From Pseudomonas serboccidentalis (GTDB lineage: Bacteria; Pseudomonadota; Gammaproteobacteria; Pseudomonadales; Pseudomonadaceae), in assembly GCF_028830055.1 (NCBI RefSeq), contig NZ_CP101655.1, positions 558,001 through 622,000 of the forward strand: DNA of 64,000 bases, read 5' to 3'. Positions 35,716-44,153 of this stretch are shown one piece after another. The notes below the pieces were generated by a model. The model did not search any database, was not told the origin of the DNA, and worked only from the letters and a program-made list of their open reading frames with translations. Numbering within the stretch: the stretch's first letter is position 1; each line of letters opens with the position of its first letter. The position numbers were made by a program, and so were the translations under genes.

Positions 35716-38166
35716 TTATTTACCCGGAGTAAGGGTCAAACGCGTCTTGCCATACACCCGGTCAAAGTTCTGCGGCTGCATCGGCAAGCCGATGTACTGG
35801 CCCTTGAGCCACGCATCGATGCCGTTGAGGTAGTTCGGGCTGGCCGGGTTGCCGGACTGGCCGGTGCCGTTCTGGCCCATCAGCGGCTCGGTCTGGCTGA
35901 AGTCGACGATGAAACGCATCGACGGTGCGCGGGTGGTATTGAAGTCCTGACCCCAGGCAAACGCCGCAGTATTGAGCGTGGTGTGATCGCCGCCGGCTGT
36001 CAGTGGACCGTGAACGGTCTGGCCATTGGCGTTTTTCCACGTGTAGCTGTGCAGTCTGCCCCACTGCCAGGCCTTGTGATCGCCACCCAGCTGGCTGTCG
36101 CCGGCGCTGATCGCCGCCGCCAGACTGCGGGCGAGGATCACCGCTTTGTCTTCTTTCTGCGGGGTGCGGATGTCATCCCAGAACGGGCTGTCTTCGCGAC
36201 CGAGCAGGTGATCGGCTTGCGCCGCGTAGGACAAGTCGCCATTGGCGATAAAGGCTTTCCACGCCGGGCTCGACTCGGGGCCGAGTTCGTCGAGGAAGAT
36301 CTGCTTCATGCTTTCTTGCAGGAACAGTTCATAGATCGCCGCATCGGCCGACGTCGCGCTGAGCTTGCCGTCGAACGCCATCAAGCGGGTAAACGCCTCG
36401 CGGGCCTTGCTGCGATCGGCTTCCGGCAGGGCATCAATCGCCTGTTTCAGCGGCTGCTTCATGCCTGGGGCTTCGAACATCTTCTTCAGCTTGGCGGCAA
36501 ACGTCGTGGTCTGGTCGTATTGCATGGCGATCACGCTGCGACCGTCCTGTTTGCCACTGCCAGCCAGTTCGGCCAGGCGCTCGCCACGCTCCGGCGCGGC
36601 CCAGGAGTTGGACAACTGCATGCCGTAGCCGTGAGGAATCACCCGCTGGTTGGCGGTGCCGAGCCAGCCCTGGGTCGGATCCTGATCGTACGGGTGCAGC
36701 ATTGGGTCGGCGTAACCGTCCCAGTCGTAGCGACCTTCCCAGCCCGGTGATGGCAGCAGGCCTTCGCCTTCGCGACGGTTCGGGAAACGCCCGGTGACCT
36801 GCCAGCCGATGTTGCTGGCGTCGGCAAACACCATGTTCAGGGCGATGGCGCGGATCTCGCGGCTGGCGTCCGAAGCACGTTCAACGTTTTGCGCGCGGGT
36901 CAGGTCAAAAAACGCGTCCAGCGATTTGTCGTCGGTGAAGCTCGGGGTTTGCAGGGCCAGGCCAAAACCGTTGCCTTGCGCCGCCGCTTGGGCACTGTTG
37001 AGCAGCGCACCGTGACGGGTTTCGTACACCGCTTCGCGAATCGGCCGCTGGCCTTTGACGAAATAGGTTTCGTTGCGCACGCCCAGCGGCTGCCATTTGC
37101 CGTTGACCTCGTAGGTCAGGCTGCTGCCCTGACGGCGGATTTTTTCCAGGAACAGGTCCTGGTTGTCGCCGAGCACGCTGGTGGCACTCCACGCGACTTT
37201 GCCATTGAAACCGCCGAGGACCATCGGCAAACCGGCCACCGTGACACCGGCAGCCTGATATTTCGGCGCGCGGATCTGCACGAAGGTCCACAGCGACGGT
37301 GCCGCCAGTGGGCCATGGCTGTCGCTGGCAAGAATGCTCTTGCCGCTGCGGCTGCGTTGCGGGGCGATGGCCCAGTTGTTCGACGTGCTGGTGCCGAGCA
37401 GATTTACCGCCGCCAATTGTTGGCGGGCGTTGCTCAGTTCGCTCAGGCCGGGGATCTGCCCGTTGAGCTTGAGGCCTTGCAGCTTGTCGGCCTCGGCCAG
37501 TGGCAGGTTTTCGTCCGGGGCGGACGGGGTCAGCCAGGCGAGTTTGTCGGTGGTCACGGTTTGCGCCAGCACCAGCGAGGAAATCTCTTCCGGCAGGTTG
37601 GCCGACTGGCTGAAGTTCAACAGCGCGAACATCAGCGCCGAGTCTTCCGGTTTCCAGTATTGCGGCTTGTAGCCGCTGGAGGCGAGGTCGCCCGGCAGTT
37701 TGTCGGCATAGCGGAACAGGTAGGCGTTGACGCCCCGCGCATAGACTTCGAAGAAGCGCTTGAGCCGTGGCGACGAGGCCTTGTACAGCTCGTCGGCGCT
37801 TTTCTTCAGATTGACCGCACGCATGTAGCGGTCGGCGTCGAGCATCGACGCGCCGGACATTTCCGCCAGACGCCCCTGGGCCAACAGGCGCAGGGTGACC
37901 ATCTGGTTGATGCGGTCGCTGGCATGGACGTAGCCGAGGGTGAACAGCGCGTCGTGGAAGCTGTTGCTTTCGATCAACGGCATGCCCATGGCATTGCGTC
38001 GTACCGAAACGTTCTGCGCCAGGCCCTTGAGCGGTTGCACGCCGGAGGTGGGCGGGAGGGTGTCCTGAGCGTTCCAGGTCTGGCAACCGGACAGGCTCAA
38101 GACACCGGTCACTGCTGCGGCAACGCCGAACCGGGGAAGAAAATGTGTAAGGGCTGGCGAGGCCAT
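35716..38166 (-). CDS. quiP: Penicillin-acylase family Ntn hydrolase, QuiP-like
   Basis: An 816-residue exported acylase. The start has a lipoprotein-type signal ending LSLSGC (Cys28). The Ntn hydrolase nucleophile is predicted at S262 in [11 protein letters not shown], preceded by the alpha chain and spacer and followed by the beta chain with SDSHGP. Family members cleave amide bonds of penicillins or acyl-homoserine lactones; QuiP of P. aeruginosa degrades long-chain acyl-homoserine lactones. The name rests on size, start and neighbourhood; the real substrate needs testing. The ATG at 38166 is chosen because it begins the signal peptide. Confidence 0.8.
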   Translation of the reverse strand: MASPALTHFLPRFGVAAAVTGVLSLSGCQTWNAQDTLPPTSGVQPLKGLAQNVSVRRNAMGMPLIESNSFHDALFTLGYVHASDRINQMVTLRLLAQGRLAEMSGASMLDADRYMRAVNLKKSADELYKASSPRLKRFFEVYARGVNAYLFRYADKLPGDLASSGYKPQYWKPEDSALMFALLNFSQSANLPEEISSLVLAQTVTTDKLAWLTPSAPDENLPLAEADKLQGLKLNGQIPGLSELSNARQQLAAVNLLGTSTSNNWAIAPQRSRSGKSILASDSHGPLAAPSLWTFVQIRAPKYQAAGVTVAGLPMVLGGFNGKVAWSATSVLGDNQDLFLEKIRRQGSSLTYEVNGKWQPLGVRNETYFVKGQRPIREAVYETRHGALLNSAQAAAQGNGFGLALQTPSFTDDKSLDAFFDLTRAQNVERASDASREIRAIALNMVFADASNIGWQVTGRFPNRREGEGLLPSPGWEGRYDWDGYADPMLHPYDQDPTQGWLGTANQRVIPHGYGMQLSNSWAAPERGERLAELAGSGKQDGRSVIAMQYDQTTTFAAKLKKMFEAPGMKQPLKQAIDALPEADRSKAREAFTRLMAFDGKLSATSADAAIYELFLQESMKQIFLDELGPESSPAWKAFIANGDLSYAAQADHLLGREDSPFWDDIRTPQKEDKAVILARSLAAAISAGDSQLGGDHKAWQWGRLHSYTWKNANGQTVHGPLTAGGDHTTLNTAAFAWGQDFNTTRAPSMRFIVDFSQTEPLMGQNGTGQSGNPASPNYLNGIDAWLKGQYIGLPMQPQNFDRVYGKTRLTLTPGK

Positions 38167-38310
38167 GGCAAAGCTCCTGCGGGGGTGTAGAGGCTGGGGG
38201 CGCAATAAAGCCGCTACGTTAGTGAGCAGGAGGTGGCCGCGCAAGCGGGGCGAGTGGTTATTTCTGTATTTGTCTGACCAACAGCAAATCAGCAGAGATA
38301 ACAGTGTTTT

Positions 38311-38440
38311 TGTGGCGAGGGAGCTTGCTCCCGCTGGAGTGCGAAGCGCTCTCAAACCATTCACCGCGATTTATCAGAAAAATACGCTGTCTGGATAACG
38401 ACTGCTGCGTAGCCGAGCGGGAGCAAGCTCCCTCGCCACA
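38311..38440. repeat. REP pair, family C
   Basis: Outer arms TGTGGCGAGGGAGCTTGCTC-CCGCT and AGCGGGAGCAAGCTCCCTCG-CCACA enclose about 80 bases. Confidence 0.85.
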
Positions 38441-38462
38441 ACAACGATCCATCCAGATATCA

Positions 38463-38540
38463 GGGTTTCGGCGGGTTGATCTTCTGCACCAAGGCATACG
38501 CGTTCACCGTCGCCGGGCGATCCTTGATTGGCTTGAATCA
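38463..38540 (-). pseudogene. Possible remnant of a gene 3' end
   Basis: On the minus strand the frame FKPIKDRPATVNAYALVQKI followed by NPPKP and TGA has protein-like composition and codon use, yet is preceded in frame by a stop (TGA) and has no start. It could be the C-terminus of a gene deleted when the REP pair region was rearranged. Too short to name. Confidence 0.25.
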
Positions 38541-38611
38541 GAGCTTGCTCACCCCGTGGCGGTGATGCTGAAGTGCGGGAAACTCAATGACCCTGCGTGA
38601 GACAAATCGCC

Positions 38612-39169
38612 ATGGAGCTTCAGACCAACGCCGCACTGATCATCATCGACCAGCAACAGGGCATTCTGGAACCGCGCCTGGGCCGGCGGAATAACCCTCA
38701 GGCCGAAGAGCGCATGCTCGATTTGCTGGGGGAATGGCGTAGCAGCGGGCGTCCTGTGATTCATGTGCAGCACCTGTCGCGCTCGCCGGACTCGGTGTTC
38801 TGGCCCGGGCAGTCAGGGGTGGAGTTTCAGCCACGGTTTTTGCCGCAGGACAGCGAATGGCTGATCCAGAAACAGGTGCCGGATGCGTTTTGTTCGACTG
38901 GGCTGGAGGCCCGGTTGCGTGAGGCGCGGATCGGGCAGTTGATCATCGTTGGCGTGGCGACCCACAACTCGGTGGAGTCCACAGCGCGCACGGCGGGCAA
39001 TCTGGGGTTTGATACGTGGGTGGCGGAGGATGCGTGTTTCACTTTCGACAAGGCCGATTATTTCGGCACACCGCGTTCAGCCGAAGAGGTGCACGGGATG
39101 TCGCTGGGGAATTTGCATGGGGAGTATGCGACGGTGACCGGGAGTGCGCAGATTCTGGCGGCCGGCTGA
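38612..39169 (+). CDS. Isochorismatase-fold hydrolase with Ser at the nucleophile position
   Basis: A 185-residue protein of the isochorismatase/cysteine hydrolase fold. The catalytic Asp is D13 (IIIDQQQG) and the Lys is K87 (IQKQVPDAF), but the position of the nucleophilic Cys in the usual THxCVxxTAR is Ser (THNS120VESTAR). The C-terminal AEEVHGMSLGNLHGEYATV is typical of one subgroup, in which this Ser is common as far as I recall. Substrate unknown. The ATG at 38612 is preferred; a GTG at 38597 adds five residues. Confidence 0.82.
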   Translation: MELQTNAALIIIDQQQGILEPRLGRRNNPQAEERMLDLLGEWRSSGRPVIHVQHLSRSPDSVFWPGQSGVEFQPRFLPQDSEWLIQKQVPDAFCSTGLEARLREARIGQLIIVGVATHNSVESTARTAGNLGFDTWVAEDACFTFDKADYFGTPRSAEEVHGMSLGNLHGEYATVTGSAQILAAG

Positions 39170-39194
39170 AGGTTTTTGGTGAATGTACCGTCGG

Positions 39195-39261
39195 TATCGC
39201 GAGCAGGCTCGCTCCTACAGTTGAACGCATTTCATCTGTAGGAGTGAGCCTGCTCGCGATA
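39195..39261. repeat. REP pair, family A
   Basis: TATCGCGAGCAGGCTCGCTC-CTACA and TGTAGGAGTGAGCCTGCTCG-CGATA with a 17-base spacer; one mismatch (GCTCGC/GAGTGA). Convergent gap. Confidence 0.85.
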
Positions 39262-39298
39262 GCGATGTTTCAGGCGAAGAAGGACTTCGCCCAAGGCA

Positions 39299-39502
39299 TC
39301 AAGCGCCGTGGCACTTCTTGAATTTCTTGCCGTTGCCGCATGGGCAAGGGTCGTTGCGGCCGACGTCTTTCAGGGCGTTGCGCACCGGTTCCTGGTGGGC
39401 GTGGCCGCAGTTCGGGCCGTGGACATGGCCATGGTCGTGATCATGATGATGGTCATGATCGTGGTTGCAGTCAGGGCCATGGACATGAGGTTGCTGAGTC
39501 AT
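39299..39502 (-). CDS. His-rich SEC-C metal-binding protein
   Basis: A 67-residue protein with two parts. Residues ~5-40 hold about fifteen His with Asp, Gly and two Cys ([14 protein letters not shown], then [14 protein letters not shown]). Residues ~47-66 form a SEC-C zinc knuckle ([19 protein letters not shown]). It should bind zinc or nickel-like metals in the cytoplasm. The ATG at 39502 overlaps the stop of the upstream lipoprotein gene by four bases, so the pair is coupled. Confidence 0.8.
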   Translation of the reverse strand: MTQQPHVHGPDCNHDHDHHHDHDHGHVHGPNCGHAHQEPVRNALKDVGRNDPCPCGNGKKFKKCHGA

Positions 39503-39993
39503 CGGTTGTGCTCCGGAATTAAATCGGCGGGGATTATCACGCCATTGCGCTCCAGGTGCACGTAGTGGGCGATGAATAAACCGGTTTCCATCTCGCCTTG
39601 CAGTCGATAAGGCACCTGCTGGTGCGGACTCTTGAGCATTTTCACCACGTCCTTCACCCGTGGCCACAGGTTGGTGCGGATCGGTATCCGGTAGAACGCG
39701 CTGCTTTTGGGCCCCACGGTGATCCAGTGTTCATGCTCGCCTTCGGCCAGCAACATATCCGCCAGATGGATGCGATATTCCATACCACGCACGGTCAGGT
39801 CGCTGTCGTTGGGGTTGTCGATGCGAAAGTGCAGGATGAATTTCTGCTCAAGCAGCTTGGCCCGCACCACCTCGACTTTCACCAGGTGGACGGCGGGGTC
39901 GACGCTGTCATCGCTGAACCACGAGGCGCAACCGCCAAGATTCAGGACCAGTGTCAAAGTGAAGAGCTGGAATGTGCGCCAACGACCGAGCAT
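39499..39993 (-). CDS. LEA type 2 family lipoprotein
   Basis: A 164-residue protein with a lipoprotein signal ending LNLGGC (Cys22) and a Late Embryogenesis Abundant type 2 (WHy-like) beta-sandwich from about 35 to 150, marked by [27 protein letters not shown]. In bacteria this domain is often envelope-associated, with unclear function. It is translationally coupled to the His-rich SEC-C protein gene downstream. Confidence 0.82.
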   Translation of the reverse strand: MLGRWRTFQLFTLTLVLNLGGCASWFSDDSVDPAVHLVKVEVVRAKLLEQKFILHFRIDNPNDSDLTVRGMEYRIHLADMLLAEGEHEHWITVGPKSSAFYRIPIRTNLWPRVKDVVKMLKSPHQQVPYRLQGEMETGLFIAHYVHLERNGVIIPADLIPEHNR

Positions 39994-40026
39994 GGTTGAA
40001 CTCCCTTTGCAGCCAGTCTAGACGCT

Positions 40027-40102
40027 AAAAAGATCGCAGCCTGCGGCAGTTCCCACATAAGTCGCATACCCCTGTAGGCGCTGCCGCAGGCTGCGATCTT
40101 TT
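40027..40102. repeat. REP pair, family B
   Basis: AAAAGATCGCAGCCTGCGGC-AGTTCCCACA and TGTAGGCGCTGCCGCAGGCT-GCGATCTTTT with a few mismatches in the outer part. Confidence 0.82.
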
Positions 40103-40106
40103 GACC

Positions 40107-40583
40107 TTATGCGCCGAAATATCCTGCACAGCACTTCTTGAACTTCTGCCCGCTGGCACACGGGCAACTGTCGTTGCGTCCCAGCTTCAACTGCACGGTC
40201 GGGTCGATGAAGTACCAGCGCCCGCTGTTCTGCACGAACGATGAGCGCTCGCGGTGGCTGTGTTCGCCCTGGCTGTCGTGCCAGCGTGCGGTGAAGGTGA
40301 CGAAGGCGTGCTCGGGCTGGCCGCCGAACACTTCCGAGCTTTCGACCTCAAGGCCGAGCCAGGTGCTTTGTGCGCTCCAGGCGCTGATCGACTGGCGATC
40401 CAGCCCCGCCTGCTGAGCGGGCAGGGTGGTGGCCACCAGATAATCGATCAGCCCCAGCACGTAGGCGCTGTAGCGCGAACGCATCAGGGCTTCGGCGCAC
40501 GGCGCCGGGTGGCCGGCGTGATAGTGGCCGCAGCAGGCTTCCAGCGGGTTGCCGCTGCCGCACGGGCAAATGGCTGTACTCAT
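40107..40583 (-). CDS. YchJ family SEC-C protein
   Basis: A 158-residue YchJ-like protein. SEC-C zinc knuckles stand at both ends: [14 protein letters not shown] (7-20) and [16 protein letters not shown] (about 140-155). The middle is the YchJ domain with [21 protein letters not shown] and VTFTARW. No established biochemical role. The ATG at 40583 starts with the zinc motif in the standard way. It is four bases downstream of the DUF6231-type gene and likely co-transcribed. Confidence 0.88.
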   Translation of the reverse strand: MSTAICPCGSGNPLEACCGHYHAGHPAPCAEALMRSRYSAYVLGLIDYLVATTLPAQQAGLDRQSISAWSAQSTWLGLEVESSEVFGGQPEHAFVTFTARWHDSQGEHSHRERSSFVQNSGRWYFIDPTVQLKLGRNDSCPCASGQKFKKCCAGYFGA

Positions 40584-40587
40584 TGCA

Positions 40588-41085
40588 TTACCACCAGTAT
40601 TTCCCGAAGTTTTCCGGATTGGCCCAGAACCGCGAGTTGAGCCAGTCGGGGACTTGTTTGTAGTCAAGCAGATCGTAGGTGAACAGGGTCAGCACTTGAT
40701 CGTCACGCTGGAAGCGTTCACTGGCTTGCAGCGCCAGTGAATAGAAATCGGTTTCCTGCCAGCCGCTCGCCGTCAGGTCCGCCAGCACCGCGATGCGGCT
40801 GGCGTTGAGGTTGCGGATTCCGCCCAGCAAATTCAGGCCCTCGCGCTTGGGCAGATGCTCCAGGCAGTCGACCACCAGCGCCAGGTCAAAGCGCCGCGCC
40901 GCGAGTTCGGCGGGCAACGCACCGGGTTCGGCGTGGGCGACGCAGCAGTCCGGGTGCGCCTCCTTGAACGCGGTGAGTGCCGGAAATTCGCTGGCGCCGA
41001 TCAGCAGCAAACGCGCCGGGGCATAGCGATCCAGTAAAGCAGCCAGCGCCTGTTGCGGCGTGCGCGAAGAAATGGCGACGTTCAT
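40588..41085 (-). CDS. Conserved hypothetical protein (DUF6231 type), Rossmann-like
   Basis: A 165-residue soluble protein. The pattern [31 protein letters not shown] followed by [27 protein letters not shown] looks like a degenerate S-adenosylmethionine-dependent methyltransferase fold: a strand, a loop, then an acidic D-x-x-E after beta-4. The usual glycine-rich motif I is weak. I recall it as DUF6231, next to a YchJ gene in pseudomonads. Function unknown. Confidence 0.65.
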   Translation of the reverse strand: MNVAISSRTPQQALAALLDRYAPARLLLIGASEFPALTAFKEAHPDCCVAHAEPGALPAELAARRFDLALVVDCLEHLPKREGLNLLGGIRNLNASRIAVLADLTASGWQETDFYSLALQASERFQRDDQVLTLFTYDLLDYKQVPDWLNSRFWANPENFGKYWW

Positions 41086-41239
41086 CGAAGCTCCTCAATC
41101 AGATCGCCAAGACTAGCGCGCCAGACGGATCCGGCCTAGACCCCGGTTTGCCGCATCTGGCAAAAGTGCCGAATCACTGTGAACACGGTCCCAAATGCCA
41201 GCGGCCTATTGCTGGCGGAGATTAAAACTCCGGTCTTTA

Positions 41240-41274
41240 CTCCGTGAATCGGTTCTAAGCCGATCCCTCAGGAG
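41240..41274 (+). promoter_or_regulatory. SD-sequestering hairpin before the first OmpA lipoprotein gene
   Basis: CTCC (41240-41243) pairs with GGAG (41271-41274), the ribosome binding site; TGA/TCA and ATCGG/CCGAT extend the stem around TTCTAAG. The anti-SD lies at the end of GTCTTTACTCC, a motif that recurs at the same distance from the start of the next gene. Confidence 0.5.
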
Positions 41275-41282
41275 AAAACCAG

Positions 41283-41978
41283 ATGAGCATAGTTCGGACA
41301 GCATTACCTTTGATTCTGCTAACCAGTGTGTTGACTGGTTGCGCAGGTTTGCAGAAAACCGACTGGCCGACCTGTGCGGCGGTCGGTGGTGTGGTCGGTG
41401 CCGGTCTCGGTGCGACGGAAAGTTCGGCGTGGGCCGGCTATGGCGCATTGTTGGTCGGTGGTACCGCAGCCGCCTATTGCTGGGTGCACGGTGATGGCGA
41501 CGAAGACGGCGATGGTGTGCCGGACAGTCGCGACAAGTGCCCGGGCACGCCTAAAGGCGTACAGGTCGACGCTGACGGTTGCCCTCCACCAGCCCCTGCG
41601 CCGGTGGTAGAAGAGGCTGTTGTGGTCAAGGAAGAAACCATTGTCATCCGCGATGTGCACTTCCAGTTCGACAAAGCCACCCTGACCGGTTCCGATAAAC
41701 AGGTTCTGGACAAAGTCGCCACGCGCCTGAAACAAGAGTCGTCCACGGCGCAACTGACCGTGACCGGCCACACCGACAGCGTCGGCAGCGATGCCTACAA
41801 CAAAAAACTGTCGGATCGTCGTGCGCACTCGGTGGTGGAATACCTGATCCAGCAAGGTGTGCCGCGTGCCAGCTTCGTCTCGGTATCGGGCATGGGTGAA
41901 AGCCAGCCAGTGGCGGATAACAAAACCGCTGACGGTCGCGCACAGAACCGTCGTACCGAAATCAAAATCGTCCGCTAG
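41283..41978 (+). CDS. OmpA-family lipoprotein with thrombospondin-3-type repeat (paralogue 1)
   Basis: A 231-residue lipoprotein: signal ending SVLTGC (Cys20), a glycine-rich hydrophobic hairpin (about 33-64), a calcium-binding-like stretch DGDEDGDGVPDSRDKCPGTP (about 71-90), a short Pro/Val linker, and a C-terminal OmpA peptidoglycan-binding domain (about 120-231) with FQFDKATL and GHTDSVGSDAYNKKLSDRRA. It should sit in the outer membrane and hold on to peptidoglycan. It forms a tandem pair with the next gene (same domain order). Confidence 0.9.
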   Translation: MSIVRTALPLILLTSVLTGCAGLQKTDWPTCAAVGGVVGAGLGATESSAWAGYGALLVGGTAAAYCWVHGDGDEDGDGVPDSRDKCPGTPKGVQVDADGCPPPAPAPVVEEAVVVKEETIVIRDVHFQFDKATLTGSDKQVLDKVATRLKQESSTAQLTVTGHTDSVGSDAYNKKLSDRRAHSVVEYLIQQGVPRASFVSVSGMGESQPVADNKTADGRAQNRRTEIKIVR

Positions 41979-41985
41979 CCCCTCT

Positions 41986-42016
41986 CGCATCCGCGGCTTG
42001 TGCAGTCGCGGATGCG
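41986..42016 (+). terminator. GC-rich hairpin between the two OmpA genes
   Basis: CGCATCCGCG and CGCGGATGCG form a perfect 10-bp stem right after the first gene, followed by GGTCTTTA. Only a weak T-tract follows, so it may be a leaky terminator or RNA processing or stability element that sets the ratio of the two proteins. Confidence 0.55.
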
Positions 42017-42024
42017 GGTCTTTA

Positions 42025-42060
42025 CTCCTGTGTAACCGGTATGGGCCGGTGACACAGGAG
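42025..42060 (+). promoter_or_regulatory. SD-sequestering hairpin before the second OmpA lipoprotein gene
   Basis: CTCCTGTGT (42025-42033) is perfectly complementary to ACACAGGAG (42052-42060), which contains the ribosome binding site; an inner ACCGG/CCGGT adds five pairs. The start codon follows 8 bases later. Like the first gene it carries GTCTTTACTCC upstream, at 42018-42028. Confidence 0.6.
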
Positions 42061-42068
42061 CTTTCACA

Positions 42069-42791
42069 ATGACTGTTTTCTCAAGGTCCGTCTTGCCGGT
42101 GCTGCTGCTAGGCAGCTTGCTCACCGGTTGTGCTACCCACAGCGATGGCGATGCCCCCCTCAATCAACGTACGTGGCCGATCTGCAGCCTGATAGGCGGG
42201 CTGGTCGGTGGCGGTCTTGGCGCCATCGAAAGTGGCGGCTGGGCCGGTGGCGGCGCGGCGCTGGGGATTCTGACTGGCGGGCTGATCTGCTATGCCCAGG
42301 ATGGCGATGAAGACGGCGATGGCGTGTTCGACCGCCGCGACCGTTGCCCTGACACCCCGGCCAATACCCCGGTCGATCATCGCGGCTGCCCGTTGCCGCA
42401 ATATCCGGTCACTGCAAAAGCCCCCGAGCCTGCGCCGCAATCGGAAGTCATCACCCTCAGCGACGCGGGCAATGTGTTGTTCGATTTCGACAAATCGGAC
42501 CTGACTCCGGCCGCCAAGGCCCAGCTCGATACGCTGATGGACAAGCTGCGCAATGCCGACGTGGTCAGCATCAAGGTCATCGGCCACACCGACAGCAAGG
42601 GTTCGGATGCCTATAACCAGGCGTTGTCGCAGCGGCGCGCCAGCAGTGTCGCGGCGTATCTGCTGAGCCAGGGCCTGGAACCGGGCAAACTGACCAGCGA
42701 AGGGCGCGGCGAGAGCGAGCCGGTGGCCGACAACGCGACGGACGAGGGACGGGCGAAAAATCGTCGGGTGGAGTTGCATATCAATCGCTAA
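42069..42791 (+). CDS. OmpA-family lipoprotein with thrombospondin-3-type repeat (paralogue 2)
   Basis: A 240-residue lipoprotein with signal ending SLLTGC (Cys21), a glycine-rich hairpin (about 37-75), DGDEDGDGVFDRRDRCPDTP (about 77-96) and a C-terminal OmpA domain with LFDFDKSDLTP and GHTDSKGSDAYNQALSQRRA. Domain order and the repeat match the upstream gene, so the two arose by duplication; they have diverged widely in the linker. Expected location is the outer membrane facing the periplasm. Confidence 0.9.
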   Translation: MTVFSRSVLPVLLLGSLLTGCATHSDGDAPLNQRTWPICSLIGGLVGGGLGAIESGGWAGGGAALGILTGGLICYAQDGDEDGDGVFDRRDRCPDTPANTPVDHRGCPLPQYPVTAKAPEPAPQSEVITLSDAGNVLFDFDKSDLTPAAKAQLDTLMDKLRNADVVSIKVIGHTDSKGSDAYNQALSQRRASSVAAYLLSQGLEPGKLTSEGRGESEPVADNATDEGRAKNRRVELHINR

Positions 42792-42953
42792 GACTTGTCT
42801 GTAGTCCGCAGGCTAGAGCTGCCGGGCGACGATCATCGTCGAGCCGGCAGCCATCCGACGGCTGACAAAAGTTTTTTCATTTGCCCCTCTGGCTTATCCC
42901 CCGCCTAAGCCGTTACTGTGCGCCCAAAGAATAATTCCGAGACGGGGGAGCGT

Positions 42954-43229
42954 ATGAAGGTTTTCTGGGGGCTGGGGCGCTTGTTGACCCTGCTGTTCTG
43001 GTGCGTGGTGGTGGTCAATCTGCTGGTGCCGTTTGTGCATCCGTTGCATTTGCTGGTCAATCTGGCCGGTGCCCTGTTGCTGGCACTGCATGTTCTGGAA
43101 TTGCTGTTCTGCCGCCTCAAGGGGCGTCCCAACCCGTGGCGTGACCGTCTGCGGATCCTGTTGTTCGGCGTATTTCACCTGCAAACCATCCCGGCCCCGG
43201 CCGCTCCGGAGGCTTCTTCCCATGCGTAA
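42954..43229 (+). CDS. DUF1145 family small membrane protein
   Basis: A 91-residue inner-membrane protein with two transmembrane segments (about 5-25 and 30-52) and a short basic cytoplasmic loop (CRLKGRPNPWRDRLRIL), followed by LFGVFHLQ, matching the DUF1145 layout. Function unknown. GGGGGAG precedes the ATG. Its end overlaps the next gene by eight bases, suggesting coupled translation with the collagen-like protein. Confidence 0.8.
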   Translation: MKVFWGLGRLLTLLFWCVVVVNLLVPFVHPLHLLVNLAGALLLALHVLELLFCRLKGRPNPWRDRLRILLFGVFHLQTIPAPAAPEASSHA

Positions 43230-43980
43230 ACTTTGCCTGCTCGCTGCATTGATCAGTCCCCTGGCCTGTGCCCAGGTGGTCAGCGTCGAACCCAACTCGC
43301 TGATGCGTCTGCCCAACACCGCCAGCACCTTGCAGCTGGAACGGCTGGAAGTGGCCGACTACGGCACGCTGCTGATTCCTTCCAACGTGATCGAGCTGAC
43401 CGTCGGCGAATTGCGTCTGGGCCACGAAGCGCGCATCGCAATCGTCCCCAGCGAACAGGCGCTGGACATGAAAGTCAGCCGTGCGCAGTTGTCCGAGGGC
43501 AGTCTGATCACTGCTCGCGGCGCGCCGGGCACTTATGAAAAAGCCGCCCGCGCCGGGCGCAACCTGAATTTGCAGTTCAAGGCGTTGAGCGCGCCGAAGT
43601 TGCTGGTTGATGCCCGTGGCGGTACCGGAGCACCGGGTTTTGTCGGCCTCGATGGCGGTAACGGTGAAGATCCGGGTTGCACCTGGGGCGAGGCCGGCCA
43701 CGGTTTTGATGGCAGCAACGGCAGCGACGGCCAACCCGGTGCTCCGGGGGCGCTGGTGCGCCTGGAGGTGCCGCGCGAGTTTCCGGCTGAGCTGATCAAG
43801 GTCAACGTCGCTGGCGGTGCCGGTGGCCCGGCGGGTGTCGGTGGCAAGGCGGGCAAGGGCGGCAAGTCCAAGGGCTGCCTGGTGTATCGCGCCGATGGCG
43901 GCAAGAACGGCAAGGCCGGGGCTGATGGTCAGCCTGGGCCAGTGGGGGCGGCGGGTGCGGTGACCGTGCAACGCCTCTAA
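43222..43980 (+). CDS. Exported collagen-like glycine-rich protein
   Basis: A 252-residue protein with a signal peptide (1-17, cleaved after LACA), a beta-rich N-terminal domain (about 18-125), and a C-terminal half (about 130-248) rich in Gly-X-X triplets, such as GAPGFVGLDGGNGEDPG, DGSNGSDGQPGAPGA, VGGKAGKGGKSKG and DGGKNGKAGADGQPG. A two-cysteine pair (C about 152 and 220) flanks the repeats. No named family. The eight-base overlap with DUF1145 suggests the two are expressed together. Possible surface or periplasmic structural role is inference only. Confidence 0.75.
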   Translation: MRKLCLLAALISPLACAQVVSVEPNSLMRLPNTASTLQLERLEVADYGTLLIPSNVIELTVGELRLGHEARIAIVPSEQALDMKVSRAQLSEGSLITARGAPGTYEKAARAGRNLNLQFKALSAPKLLVDARGGTGAPGFVGLDGGNGEDPGCTWGEAGHGFDGSNGSDGQPGAPGALVRLEVPREFPAELIKVNVAGGAGGPAGVGGKAGKGGKSKGCLVYRADGGKNGKAGADGQPGPVGAAGAVTVQRL

Positions 43981-44001
43981 ATAACAGCGCTACTCACAAC
44001 C

Positions 44002-44131
44002 GTGGTGAGGGAGCTTGCTCCCGTTGCGCTGCGAAGCAGCTCCAAATCAGCTGACGCGTTCAATCTGAAGAAACGCGGTATCTGGGGTAGGGCCGCTACG
44101 CGACCCGGCGGGAGCAAGCTCCCTCGCCACA
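44002..44131. repeat. REP pair, family C
   Basis: Outer arms GTGGTGAGGGAGCTTGCTCC-CG and CGGGAGCAAGCTCCCTCGCC-AC enclose about 80 bases; one mismatch (GGTGAG/CTCGCC). Convergent gap. Confidence 0.82.
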
Positions 44132-44153
44132 AAAAGTGTTTGTCTTCAGCCGC

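Larger units (their letters stand above)
38167..38611. other. Gene-free stretch between the acylase and the cysteine-hydrolase-fold gene
   Basis: 445 bases containing a family C REP pair (38311-38440) and, at 38463-38540 on the minus strand, what looks like the last 25 codons of a lost gene (separate entry). The first 140 bases are the acylase promoter region. I see nothing else. Confidence 0.5.
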
